In this document: positions 53,112-61,267 of the stretch, one piece after another
How the letters are laid out: each line of letters begins with the position of its first letter
How positions within the stretch are numbered: position 1 is the first letter of the stretch
Source: Desulfosporosinus orientis DSM 765
Lineage (GTDB): Bacteria > Bacillota > Desulfitobacteriia > Desulfitobacteriales > Desulfitobacteriaceae
NCBI RefSeq assembly: GCF_000235605.1
Contig: NC_016584.1
Span: 2,716,001-2,780,000 of the forward strand
Direction of reading: 5' to 3'
Length of the DNA: 64,000 nt
Notes under the pieces: model-generated
The model's database searches: none
Seen by the model: the letters and a program-made list of their open reading frames with translations, nothing else
What the model was told of the DNA's origin: nothing
Program-made: the position numbers and the translations under genes

Positions 53112-53163
53112 ATTGTAAAAATCGGAACAGCAGTGCTTTTGTTGATGTTCCGATTTTTACAAT
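53112..53163. repeat. 17-bp perfect inverted repeat between gdhA and ridA
   Basis: ATTGTAAAAATCGGAAC (53112-53128) and its complement (53147-53163) enclose an 18-base loop. It lies in the divergent intergenic region, so it is unlikely to be a terminator and may be an operator or the scar of a mobile element. A third copy is at 51753. Confidence 0.85.
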
Positions 53164-53209
53164 GCGCAAAGAGGAAATGTCTATAGAATATAAAACACCA
53201 ACGACAAAG

Positions 53210-53241
53210 AAGTCTTGCGATAAAAACCAATCGTAAGACTT
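53210..53241 (+). promoter_or_regulatory. Leader hairpin upstream of ridA
   Basis: AAGTCTTGCGAT and ATCGTAAGACTT pair over 12 bp (one G-U) with an 8-base loop, followed by TTCATTTTATG, 27 bases before the ridA start. It could be an attenuator-like element. Confidence 0.45.
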
Positions 53242-53268
53242 TCATTTTATGTAAAGGGAGGCGGATCA

Positions 53269-53664
53269 ATGAAGAGAATCAACTATTCCTCCGGAGCGCC
53301 TTTGGAAGGGAGGATCGGATACTCCAGAATGGTCAAAGTCGGAGACCATGTGTACATTGGCGGTACCACGGCGGTGCAGCCGGATGGTTCTGTATCTGGA
53401 GAAACAGCTTATGAACAGGCTAAATATATATTTAGTAAGTTTATGGATCTTTTGGAAAGGGCAGAGGCGAAGCCGGAAGATGTCATTAAGATTAAAGCCT
53501 ATGTGACAGACATGAAATTTGCGCCAGAAACTGGTGATGCCTTCTCAGAATTTTTTAAAGACATAGGCCCTTTGTTTACCATGGTGGAAACACCAAAATT
53601 AAACCGTCCGACACAGTTGGTGGAAATAGAATTGGAAGCTGTCATCGGGTGTAAAAAAATTTAA
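53269..53664 (+). CDS. ridA: RidA/YjgF-family enamine/imine deaminase
   Basis: A 131-residue RidA-family protein: VKVGDHVYIGGTTAVQPDG, a KIKAYVTDM strand and a C-terminal VEIELEAVIG with a glutamate in place. The typical RxxR/arginine region (NRPTQLVEIE) is recognisable. RidA proteins hydrolyse reactive imines made by amine oxidation. It leads an operon with an OCD-like enzyme and an FAD amine dehydrogenase complex, which would generate exactly such imines. AAAGGGAGG precedes the ATG. Confidence 0.87.
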   Translation: MKRINYSSGAPLEGRIGYSRMVKVGDHVYIGGTTAVQPDGSVSGETAYEQAKYIFSKFMDLLERAEAKPEDVIKIKAYVTDMKFAPETGDAFSEFFKDIGPLFTMVETPKLNRPTQLVEIELEAVIGCKKI

Positions 53665-53721
53665 CCAGCCGGTTAGGAAACACTCTTTCCTTAAATAAAT
53701 GAAAAACAGGAGGATTCAAAA

Positions 53722-54858
53722 ATGGCAAACCCAAAGATTGATTTCATCTATCTGAATGAAGAAGACATGATCAGGGCAGGCGTTACCGATATGGCAGGCT
53801 GTGTAGAGGCCATGGAAGAAATGTTTAAGTTATTAAAAACAGGGGATTACCGCATGGGTGGTGCCAATGCCAATTCCCACGGCGTCATGATGACCTTCCC
53901 GGATAGTTCCCCCTTCCCTAACATGCCGAAGAATGGGCCGGACCGAAGATTTATGGCTATGCCCGCCTACCTGGGCGGGAAGTTCGATATGGCTGGTATG
54001 AAGTGGTACGGTTCTAATGTAGAAAACAGAGAAAAAGGCCTGCCCCGATCCATCTTAATGCTTACTTTAAATGATAAAGACACCGGGGCGCCCTTAGCCT
54101 ACATGTCGGCCAATATCTTAAGTGCTTACCGAACGGGAGCTGTTCCCGGGGTGGGAATCAAATATTTCGCCCGGGAAGACTCCAAAGTTGTGGGAATCAT
54201 CGGCCCTGGCGTTATGAGCAAGACGGCCTTTGATGCGGCCATGGCAACCAGACCCGGTATTGAAACCGTAAAGATTAAAGGAAGAAGCCGGATATCCGTG
54301 GACAGCTTTATTCAATATGTGCAAGAGAAATATCCCACCGTTAAAGATATACGAATTGTTCAAACTGAAGAAGAAGCCGTAAGGGATGCAGATATTGTCA
54401 GTGTAGCTACATCCAGTCCTACGGGGGATCCCAGCGTCTACCCCTATATTCAGGAGGACTGGATTAAACCAGGGGCTGTACTTTGCTGTCCGGCGTCTGC
54501 CAGATTTGATGATGATTTTATCTTAAACCGGGCCAGGAATGTAGCAGATAATATCCAATTATATGAAGCATGGGCGGAAGAAATGGAGTTCCCGGCTTAC
54601 CATTCCATTCCCATTCCTGCCGTACATTGCATGGATTTGATTGCTGAAGGCAAGATGAGGAAAGACCAGATTGACGATTTAGGGGATATCTTAATGGGCA
54701 CGGTTCCTGTGCACAGAAAAGAAAATGAAATCGTGATCTATTCCGTAGGGGGTATGCCCATCGAGGATGTTGCCTGGGGGACTATTGTCTACCGAAACGC
54801 TTTGGCTAAAGGAATCGGAACAAAATTGAACCTGTGGGAAACTCCTTATTTAGCCTAA
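53722..54858 (+). CDS. Ornithine cyclodeaminase/mu-crystallin family protein
   Basis: A 378-residue NAD(P)-binding protein of the OCD/mu-crystallin fold: LNEEDMIRAGVTDM, a middle GMKWYGSNVENREKGLPRSI, the Rossmann loop VVGIIGPGVMSKTAFDAA and a TSSPTGDPSV region. Members are ornithine cyclodeaminases, ketimine or pyrroline-2-carboxylate reductases, or alanine dehydrogenases. In this operon a cyclic imine reductase or an accessory subunit of the neighbouring dehydrogenase is plausible. At 378 residues it is longer than typical OCDs (about 320-350). AGGAGG precedes the ATG. Confidence 0.82.
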   Translation: MANPKIDFIYLNEEDMIRAGVTDMAGCVEAMEEMFKLLKTGDYRMGGANANSHGVMMTFPDSSPFPNMPKNGPDRRFMAMPAYLGGKFDMAGMKWYGSNVENREKGLPRSILMLTLNDKDTGAPLAYMSANILSAYRTGAVPGVGIKYFAREDSKVVGIIGPGVMSKTAFDAAMATRPGIETVKIKGRSRISVDSFIQYVQEKYPTVKDIRIVQTEEEAVRDADIVSVATSSPTGDPSVYPYIQEDWIKPGAVLCCPASARFDDDFILNRARNVADNIQLYEAWAEEMEFPAYHSIPIPAVHCMDLIAEGKMRKDQIDDLGDILMGTVPVHRKENEIVIYSVGGMPIEDVAWGTIVYRNALAKGIGTKLNLWETPYLA

Positions 54859-54885
54859 GGGAACACGTCAAGGGGGGTAAAAATT

Positions 54886-55197
54886 ATGAGAATCACGGAA
54901 CATCCCATCCTGGGAAAACCAGCTGAAAAAAGAACCATTGAATTCAGCTATGACGGAAAAACAATAACCGGCCTGGAGGGGGAGCCAATTGCCATGGCCC
55001 TGGAAGCTGCCGGTGTCCTTATCCACCGTTATACGAAAAAACATCATCAGCCCAGAGGCGTTTTTTGTGCAATCGGCAGATGCACCGACTGTGTCATGGT
55101 GGTCAACGGACAGCCGAATGTCAGAACCTGCATTACACCTTTAGAAGCCGGAATGAAGGTTCAGACTCAATACGGGTTAAGGGCAAAGGAGCAGTAA
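54886..55197 (+). CDS. (2Fe-2S) subunit of amine/opine dehydrogenase complex (HcnA-like)
   Basis: A 103-residue [2Fe-2S] protein. The cysteines GVFCAIGRCTDCVMVV and VRTC fit the plant-type ferredoxin fold of small HcnA/SoxA N-terminal-like subunits. In homologous complexes (opine oxidase, hydroxyproline dehydrogenase, HCN synthase) it passes electrons from the FAD subunits. It lies 15 bases before the large FAD subunit with an AAGGGGGG site. No membrane segment. Confidence 0.8.
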   Translation: MRITEHPILGKPAEKRTIEFSYDGKTITGLEGEPIAMALEAAGVLIHRYTKKHHQPRGVFCAIGRCTDCVMVVNGQPNVRTCITPLEAGMKVQTQYGLRAKEQ

Positions 55198-55212
55198 GAG
55201 AGGGGTGAAAGG

Positions 55213-56805
55213 ATGAAACGATACGATTTAATCATTATTGGGGCCGGTCCGGCGGGTTTATCAGCCGCGATTGAAGCTGCCAAGCGGGGAGTCAAGGCGA
55301 TTGTCTTTGATGAAAACCCTAAACCCGGCGGCCAGCTTTTTAAGCAAATTCATAAATTTTTCGGTTCCAAGGAGCATAAGGCCAAGATCCGGGGCTTTAA
55401 AATCGGTGAAGAGTTATTAAAAGAAGCCAACGATTACGGTGTTGAAGTCATTTTAAATGCGATAGTAATCGGCTTGTACATGGATAAAGAAATCACTGTG
55501 CAAATCGGAACTGAAATCCTTCATTATAAAGGGGATGCTGTCATAGTCGCAACGGGAGCCTCGGAAAATATGGTGCCCTTTCCAGGCTGGACCTTGCCTG
55601 GCGTTATTGGTGCCGGCGCGGCCCAAACTATGATGAACCTGCATAGTGTTAAACCGGGGAACCGTGTCCTGATGCTGGGCTCCGGAAACGTGGGGCTGGT
55701 GGTAAGCTTTCAGCTTATGCAGGCCGGCTGTGAAGTGGAAGCCCTGGTGGACGCGGCCTCTCAGGTGGGGGGATACGGTGTTCATGCTTCGAAAGTGGCC
55801 AGGTGCGGCGTGCCCTTTTACCTTTCTCATACAATTATCAAAGCTGAAGGGGAAGAGTCTGTGACCGGCGTCAGCATCGGTGAGGTTGACCGTACCTGGC
55901 AGGTCATTCCCGGCACGGAGAAACATTTTGAGGTAGACACTATTTGCCTGGCTGTTGGTCTGTCACCCATGTCTCAGCTCCTCAGCATGGCCGGCTGCAA
56001 TATGCAGGATACCCCAGGCGGGTTTGTACCGGTCTGCACTGCCAGGGGGGAAACCAGTGTCCCGGGAATCTTTGCCGCCGGTGATGTTTCAGGCATTGAA
56101 GAAGCCAGTTCCGCTATGATCGAAGGCCGAATTTCCGGTCTCGCTGCCGCAAACTACCTGGGTTTTATCACGGCGGAGGAGCTGGGGGCCGCAGTAAATG
56201 AACTGAAAAAGGCTCTGCAAAGTTTGCGGGAAGGAATGTTTGCCCCGGAAAACAGAGGCAAGGTTATTGCTGAAACGGAGGAGGGAATTGCTGTTTCCCA
56301 TAATCTGCTCAGAAAAGGATATCTGGATGAGCCTGAAATCCTGCGTTTTCCCGGTGTCAGCAAAGCCGCGGGAATTCATCCCGTCATTGAATGTACCCAG
56401 AATATTCCTTGTAACCCCTGTCAGAGTGCCTGTCCGAAAAAGTGCATCGTCATTGGGGAGAAAATTTCTGCTCTTCCCGCCATTGATCCGGAAAAAGAAT
56501 GCAGCGGCTGCGGCCTGTGTGTGGCCTCCTGTCCCGGTCAGGCCATCTTTCTTGTCAACGAAGACTATGAACCGGGCTGGGCCTCCATAACCCTGCCCTA
56601 TGAGTTTTTACCTCTTCCGGCAGCGGGAGATGAGGGGATAGCCTTGGACCGGGGAGGCAGGGAAGTGTGCCGGGCAGAGGTTACGAATGTAAAAGCTGCC
56701 CAGGCATTTGATCATACGAATTTGCTCACGATCAAAGTTCCCGCTGAGGTGGCAATGAAGGTCCGGTTTTTCCGGGGTTTGGAGGCAGAGCTATGGGCAA
56801 AATAA
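55213..56805 (+). CDS. FAD/NAD-dependent oxidoreductase with ferredoxin domain (HcnB-like)
   Basis: A 530-residue flavoprotein. The FAD motif is IIGAGPAGLSAAIEAA at residues 6-21; a second dinucleotide loop is VLMLGSGNVGLVVS near 150, and GIFAAGDVSG follows. From about residue 400 it carries an added iron-sulfur segment with CTQNIPCNPCQSACPKKC and CSGCGLCVASCPG, enough for two clusters. It resembles the alpha subunit of opine or hydroxyproline dehydrogenases, where the BFD-like domain is normally fused; here that is a separate overlapping gene. Confidence 0.82.
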   Translation: MKRYDLIIIGAGPAGLSAAIEAAKRGVKAIVFDENPKPGGQLFKQIHKFFGSKEHKAKIRGFKIGEELLKEANDYGVEVILNAIVIGLYMDKEITVQIGTEILHYKGDAVIVATGASENMVPFPGWTLPGVIGAGAAQTMMNLHSVKPGNRVLMLGSGNVGLVVSFQLMQAGCEVEALVDAASQVGGYGVHASKVARCGVPFYLSHTIIKAEGEESVTGVSIGEVDRTWQVIPGTEKHFEVDTICLAVGLSPMSQLLSMAGCNMQDTPGGFVPVCTARGETSVPGIFAAGDVSGIEEASSAMIEGRISGLAAANYLGFITAEELGAAVNELKKALQSLREGMFAPENRGKVIAETEEGIAVSHNLLRKGYLDEPEILRFPGVSKAAGIHPVIECTQNIPCNPCQSACPKKCIVIGEKISALPAIDPEKECSGCGLCVASCPGQAIFLVNEDYEPGWASITLPYEFLPLPAAGDEGIALDRGGREVCRAEVTNVKAAQAFDHTNLLTIKVPAEVAMKVRFFRGLEAELWAK

Positions 56806-57119
56806 AGGATCGTTTAACGGATATTGGCAAGTATGTTCCCCGGGGGGATGATGACCTGATTATCTGCCGCTGTGAGGAAATCAGCAAAGGGGAAATCCGC
56901 CAGGCAATTCATGACGGCATGTTCACCCTGTCGGAAATCCGCAGATATTTAAGGGCCGGTATGGGGCTTTGTCAGGGACAGACCTGCTCCAGACTGGTTA
57001 AAGGAATTATCGCCGCTGAACTGGGGATATCCCCTCTGGAGATAGAGCCGGCACCAGCCAGGGCTCCTATGCGTCCTATCCCCATGAAAGTTTTGGGAAA
57101 TGAACGGAAGGAGGTCTGA
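56793..57119 (+). CDS. BFD-like (2Fe-2S) subunit
   Basis: A 108-residue protein with IICRCEEISKGEIRQAIHDG and GLCQGQTCSRLV. The CxC...CxxxxC arrangement is that of the bacterioferritin-associated-ferredoxin fold that usually ends HcnB-type subunits. Its ATG lies 13 bases inside the preceding gene, so the products are coupled. It should hold a [2Fe-2S] cluster in the dehydrogenase complex. The C-terminal 25 residues are Pro/Arg-rich. Confidence 0.82.
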   Translation: MGKIKDRLTDIGKYVPRGDDDLIICRCEEISKGEIRQAIHDGMFTLSEIRRYLRAGMGLCQGQTCSRLVKGIIAAELGISPLEIEPAPARAPMRPIPMKVLGNERKEV

Positions 57120-57125
57120 TAGGTA

Positions 57126-58253
57126 ATGGGGTATTGCGCAGATGTGATTATCATCGGCGGAGGGATTATCGGCAATTCCACCGCTTACTATTTAGCCAAA
57201 AAGGGTTGTTCCGTGATCGTTCTGGAGAAAAGTGATGCTTTGGGCAACGGCGGTTCCAGCAGAAACGGCGGCGGTGTAAGGCAATCAGGGCGGGATAAAC
57301 GGGAATTACCCTTAGCCATGTATGGCGTCAAGCATTTATGGCCCGCTCTTTCCGAAGAATTGGGAATGGACGTGGAGTATTACCAGCAAGGCAACCTGCG
57401 CCTAGGCAAAAGCGAAAACCATCTTAAAATTTTGGCAGGACTTACGGAGCGGGCTGTTGCCTTGGGTTTAGATGTAAAGATGATTGATAAAACAGAGGCT
57501 AAGGCCATCAATCCTTATCTCTCCGACGAGGTCGGCGGTGCCAGCTGGTGCCCAACGGACGGGCATGCCAATCCCCTCCTGGCAACTCTGGCCTATTACC
57601 GCAAAGCAAGAGAATTGGGCGTCAGGTTCATCAGCGGTGCAGAAGTGACTGGGATTAAGAAAGTTAAAGGGCAGGCCAGACAAGTGGTGACCACTGAGGA
57701 TGTTTATGAGGGTGAGAGAATTATTTTAGCAGCGGGGTATGAGAGCCGGGATATTGCCGCAAGTGTGGGTATTGACGTGCCCATGACCAAGGCTTTGCTG
57801 GAAGTCCTGGTGACGGAAGCCCAGCCCGCCATGTTTTATCAGATGCTGGGCACGGCAGCTGCCGACTTTTATGGGCATCAAAGCTCTCATGGTTCTTTTG
57901 TCTTCGGCGGCACCTCAGGTTTAGAGGACGTGAATAAGGATAACGGTACTCCGGTTACCAACAGTATCACCGCACCCTGCATCTGCCGGGGTATTATGAA
58001 CTATTTCCCTTGTCTCGCCGAGGCTAAAATCGTCAGAACATGGGCGGGCTGGATTGATGTCTGTGCGGATCACGTTCCGGTGATCAGTCAGGTTGAAGAG
58101 GTGCCCGGACTTATTCTGGCCTGTGCCTTTAGCGGGCATGGCTTTGGAATCGCTCCTGTCGTAGGAACTCTGCTGGCTCAGATGGCTGTGGGCGAAGCGC
58201 CCGCTCTGGATGTCAGTGATTTTCGCTATGATCGCTTCAAAGCTAAGCTATAG
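57126..58253 (+). CDS. FAD-dependent amine/D-amino-acid dehydrogenase subunit (DadA/HcnC-like)
   Basis: A 375-residue DAO-fold flavoprotein: IIIGGGIIGNSTAYYLAKKG at residues 8-27, EKSDALGNGGSSRNGGGVRQ, and a C-terminal ACAFSGHGFGIAPVVGTLLA. This is the substrate-oxidising subunit in sarcosine-, opine- or hydroxyproline-type dehydrogenases. With three Fe-S/FAD partners upstream it forms a four-subunit complex; the substrate (proline-like, D-amino acid or opine) is not determined by sequence. It ends the operon, and a palindromic terminator-like element follows 35 bases later. Confidence 0.85.
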   Translation: MGYCADVIIIGGGIIGNSTAYYLAKKGCSVIVLEKSDALGNGGSSRNGGGVRQSGRDKRELPLAMYGVKHLWPALSEELGMDVEYYQQGNLRLGKSENHLKILAGLTERAVALGLDVKMIDKTEAKAINPYLSDEVGGASWCPTDGHANPLLATLAYYRKARELGVRFISGAEVTGIKKVKGQARQVVTTEDVYEGERIILAAGYESRDIAASVGIDVPMTKALLEVLVTEAQPAMFYQMLGTAAADFYGHQSSHGSFVFGGTSGLEDVNKDNGTPVTNSITAPCICRGIMNYFPCLAEAKIVRTWAGWIDVCADHVPVISQVEEVPGLILACAFSGHGFGIAPVVGTLLAQMAVGEAPALDVSDFRYDRFKAKL

Positions 58254-58288
58254 CAGTGGATGGGATGGCGAACTTATTAAAGGAGTTT

Positions 58289-58350
58289 AAAAATCGGCGG
58301 TTTTGAGTCTGGCTAATCTAGATTAGTCCATCTCAAAACCGCCGATTTTT
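58289..58350. repeat. Dispersed palindromic element, copy 3 (terminator-like)
   Basis: A 19-bp inverted repeat (58289-58307 with 58332-58350) has TCGGCGGTTTT/AAAACCGCCGA arms and the same central palindrome CTAATCTAGATTAG (58313-58326) as the copies at 5955 and 18115. It lies between the dehydrogenase operon and the LysR gene. Confidence 0.9.
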
Positions 58351-58521
58351 TAAATGGGTAGTGTTAGTATGTTTCAGCCCTTTGGTTAGCCAAAGTCAAA
58401 AAAAGAAAACATTGCATTTCTCCATTTTAAATTGTCGTATATAATAAAAGCAATTATCAGCTGAGCCGCGGAAGATTTCAAAAGGTGAGCAATAAATTTC
58501 TAAGAGAAAGGCAGTGGACCT

Positions 58522-59409
58522 GTGGAGATAAGGCATTTAGAGTATTTAATGGAAGTTGCGCGTCACAAAAGTTTCAGTAAGGCGGCTGAAGTTACTCATA
58601 TCTCTCAGCCGACTATCAGCAAAGCGATCAAGGATTTGGAGGCGGAGCTGGGCAAGACCTTATTTTACCGCAGCACGAAATATGTTGAGCTAACCGATGC
58701 CGGTGAAGCCATTCTTGAACAGGCACAGCAGATTGTGGCCTCTTTCAGAAATATTCATGCCCAACTGGACGGGCTTGAAAAACTGCAGACAGGCAAAGTC
58801 CATATCGGATTGCCTCCGCTTACGGCGGTGACTGCATTTTCCCATATGCTGGGCGCTTTTAAGAGTCATTTTCCGAAAATCCATATACAGCTTTATGAGT
58901 ATGGTCCCAAACAGATTGAAGCGTCTCTTCAGGAGGGTTTGTTGGACTTTGGGATCTTTACCCCCGAAGACAGTGATCTTTTTGAATGGATCTGGTTTGA
59001 ACAAGATCCCCACAGAATCATGATGCATCCCACCCATCCTTTAGCGAAACGCGGGCACGTGGATTATGCAGACCTGAAAGGGGAGCAGCTGATTATCTAT
59101 AACAGCTATTACAAGCTTCATGACCAGATTATTAACGGGTGCAAAAGGGCCGGCTTTATTCCGGAAATTGCCTTTGAGACTACCCAGCGCGAGTTAATGA
59201 CCCAAATGGTGACAGCCAAACTGGGTTTAGCCCTCCTGCCCAGTAAAATCTGTAAAGACTTTGATCCCGAAATCATTGCCGTCCGCCCGTTTTCCGATTC
59301 TCAATTATTCCTGGAATTAGCATTGACTTGGAAAAGAAACCGGTATCTCTCTCATGCTGCGCGCCGGTTTTTGGCGTTTGTTTCAGACTCTGTCCCAGGC
59401 CAGATTTAA
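58522..59409 (+). CDS. LysR-family transcriptional regulator
   Basis: A 295-residue LTTR. The N-terminal helix-turn-helix is HLEYLMEVARHKSFSKAAEVTHISQPTISKAIKDLE (by parts, residues 5-40), and the effector domain starts near residue 90 (GKVHIGLPPLTAVTAF). It is closest to CynR/YwqM-type regulators. It probably controls the upstream amine dehydrogenase operon or the convergent TIM-barrel gene, with which it overlaps by 27 bases at the 3' end. The start is GTG with GAAAGG 10 bases upstream. Confidence 0.85.
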   Translation: MEIRHLEYLMEVARHKSFSKAAEVTHISQPTISKAIKDLEAELGKTLFYRSTKYVELTDAGEAILEQAQQIVASFRNIHAQLDGLEKLQTGKVHIGLPPLTAVTAFSHMLGAFKSHFPKIHIQLYEYGPKQIEASLQEGLLDFGIFTPEDSDLFEWIWFEQDPHRIMMHPTHPLAKRGHVDYADLKGEQLIIYNSYYKLHDQIINGCKRAGFIPEIAFETTQRELMTQMVTAKLGLALLPSKICKDFDPEIIAVRPFSDSQLFLELALTWKRNRYLSHAARRFLAFVSDSVPGQI

Positions 59410-60294
59410 AACCCTTTTGGCATTGGCTATGACCAAACCGGGATCCTCGTCGGCGGCAGGTTTAACCTCAAGGCTGACGATGGGCCGGTTTTCTTTGTTT
59501 AAAAAGCCGATGGAAAGGAGGACGCGGAGATAAGCGGTTAATTCTTCAACATCATGTTCACTGCCGGGAAAGCCGAATCTGGGGTGGGCGTCTCCGTAGG
59601 CGGGACTTGATTTATCCTTGATAACAGCATTGCCCATGTGGGCTTGAATGATATAATCCTTAACGGGAATTAGGGATTCTGCCGGAGTTTCCCGCAGCTG
59701 AGGCAGGTGGCTTAAATCCACCAATAAGCCGAAATGATCATATTCCTCACGTACAGCTTGGGCATAGCGCTTGGCCAGCTCAACGGGCCCGATTAGGGAG
59801 TAATTTTCTATGTCATAGTCGAAGACTTCCAGGGCAATTTGCATTTTCCCCTTGGCCCGGGCATAGGCGCATAATTCCTTGGTGGATTGAATGAGAGCCA
59901 GCAAAGCTTCTTCTTTTCTGTCTTCCCTATACCTGCCGCTCATAAAAGCGTAGGTTTGGGCTCCCATTTCATAGGCTTCATCAATTTCTTTTTTTAGGTC
60001 AGCCAAGGCCTGAAGCCGTAAATTCTCGTTGAGGTCGTTAATATTCCGGCTTGTTTTCTTTTGCCCGGGCATCCCGGCGTAAGAGAGTTCCAGATGGGCA
60101 GTGTCCACTATCTTTTTTACTTGTTTTCTGATTTCCCGGTCCCTGAGCGGGGTAATCTCAACTACTTCAAAGTAATCGTCCAGGGCAATCTCTCTTAAAG
60201 TTTTGAGGATGGGGCCATCACCGTTGATCGTGGCGGGATACGCCATAAAATGGACCAGACCTACTTTCATATATTGGCGGATTGCTTCATTCAT
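59383..60294 (-). CDS. Xylose-isomerase-like TIM-barrel protein (sugar phosphate isomerase/epimerase family)
   Basis: A 303-residue AP endonuclease-2/xylose-isomerase-like barrel: VEITPLRDREIRKQVKKIV, LQALADLKKEIDEAYEMGAQTYAFMSGRY, IALEVFDYD, LLVDLSHLPQL and IIQAHMGNAV, with metal-ligand Glu/Asp/His at the usual strand ends. Reaction unknown. The convergent overlap with the LysR gene allows antisense interplay. The ATG start is preceded by GGAGGA on the minus strand. Confidence 0.8.
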   Translation of the reverse strand: MNEAIRQYMKVGLVHFMAYPATINGDGPILKTLREIALDDYFEVVEITPLRDREIRKQVKKIVDTAHLELSYAGMPGQKKTSRNINDLNENLRLQALADLKKEIDEAYEMGAQTYAFMSGRYREDRKEEALLALIQSTKELCAYARAKGKMQIALEVFDYDIENYSLIGPVELAKRYAQAVREEYDHFGLLVDLSHLPQLRETPAESLIPVKDYIIQAHMGNAVIKDKSSPAYGDAHPRFGFPGSEHDVEELTAYLRVLLSIGFLNKENRPIVSLEVKPAADEDPGLVIANAKRVLNLAWDRV

Positions 60295-60375
60295 ACGACA
60301 TATCCTCCCCGGAATATATTTGCCTATTGGTTATTCTTAAAGTTCATAGTAAACGCTGCTGTCCCTGCTGTGAAA

Positions 60376-60456
60376 TACTTATTAGGCATACACTGCATTC
60401 CTTTAACGAATAAACATCTTCTACAGTGTAAAGATCTGCCTGTTGATTGAAACAGC
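60376..60456 (+). pseudogene. Collapsed relic of a citE-like locus
   Basis: Two blocks match the citE region further on: 60376-60422 resembles 63105-63147 (the ATTAGGCATACA..GCATTCCTTTAACGAATAAACA segment upstream of citE), and 60424-60456 matches 63687-63719 inside the citE gene with one mismatch in 33. They are joined directly here, so this is a duplicate with everything between deleted. No intact frame. Confidence 0.75.
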
Positions 60457-60476
60457 TAATTCGGATGATATGTCCA

Positions 60477-61223
60477 TTAGGTGGCAGAGTCCGCTTCTCT
60501 TCTAGCTACTACGACAAAGCGTCCGTTTTCCGTATGATAGCTGCAGGTGGATAGAGTAAGAAGCTTGTCGCCATATGCGGGAATAACTCCGGTATCGTAC
60601 AGGGAGAGGGAGCGGATATTATTTATAAATTGATTAAAGTTCTCTCTACTTCCAGCCTCTGTGAACTGATAGTATTTAAATACCTGATCGGTGCTGTAGT
60701 ATACTTGAGAATAAAAAACTGCCACAACCCGGTAGCAGTTGGGACGATAGAGGGTATCAAAGTGGATGAAGGGATGCTCCCGGCAAAACCCTTCATCTTC
60801 ATAAGCTAAGAGCTCGGCAAACATCATACCGTTTTTCATGTTGTGCCCGTGAATAATCAGATTATCGCTGGGACGGATAAAGTCACAGGCTGTGTCCAAA
60901 ATCGGTAGGCCGTTTCGGTTATCTTTTTTAGTAAAGTCTTTATCCAGATAATATACCTCGTTCTCAGGTGTCTGCATTACGGGATAATCAATGGATGTGC
61001 CCTCAATGGAGAGCCAGCCGACAATGTCGTTGTTTTGTTCGTAAAGGGGGGCGAGTTTTGATCCTTCGCCTGGCGACGCTGCAATGGCTTGTTTACTTTC
61101 CCGCAGCGCCTTCATTTCTTTGTGCAGTAACTGCAGGTCAATATAATAGTTTAAATAAATTCCTGCGCTTAAAAGAAAGAGCAGAGAGGAAAGAGCGGCA
61201 ATAATCCGGAATGATACCTTCAT
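60477..61223 (-). CDS. srtB: Class B sortase
   Basis: A 248-residue sortase. An N-terminal helix (residues of about 5-27) anchors it outside the membrane; the catalytic set is the His in LIIHGHNMKNGMMFAEL, the Cys in LLTLSTCSY and the Arg in RFVVVARR. The spacing and the N-terminal IVGWLSIEGTSIDYPVMQ are of class B. It cleaves a sorting signal and links the protein to the wall or to another protein. The gene encoding a VPKTG protein lies 44 bases upstream, making a dedicated pair. Confidence 0.9.
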   Translation of the reverse strand: MKVSFRIIAALSSLLFLLSAGIYLNYYIDLQLLHKEMKALRESKQAIAASPGEGSKLAPLYEQNNDIVGWLSIEGTSIDYPVMQTPENEVYYLDKDFTKKDNRNGLPILDTACDFIRPSDNLIIHGHNMKNGMMFAELLAYEDEGFCREHPFIHFDTLYRPNCYRVVAVFYSQVYYSTDQVFKYYQFTEAGSRENFNQFINNIRSLSLYDTGVIPAYGDKLLTLSTCSYHTENGRFVVVARREADSAT

Positions 61224-61267
61224 ATGGTCACCGCCTTTTTACTTTCTGTTGTTTGATGTTGTCGCCT

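Noticed and set aside
53112-53163. Inverted repeat as a terminator
   Set aside because: It lies between divergent genes, so neither transcript ends there.
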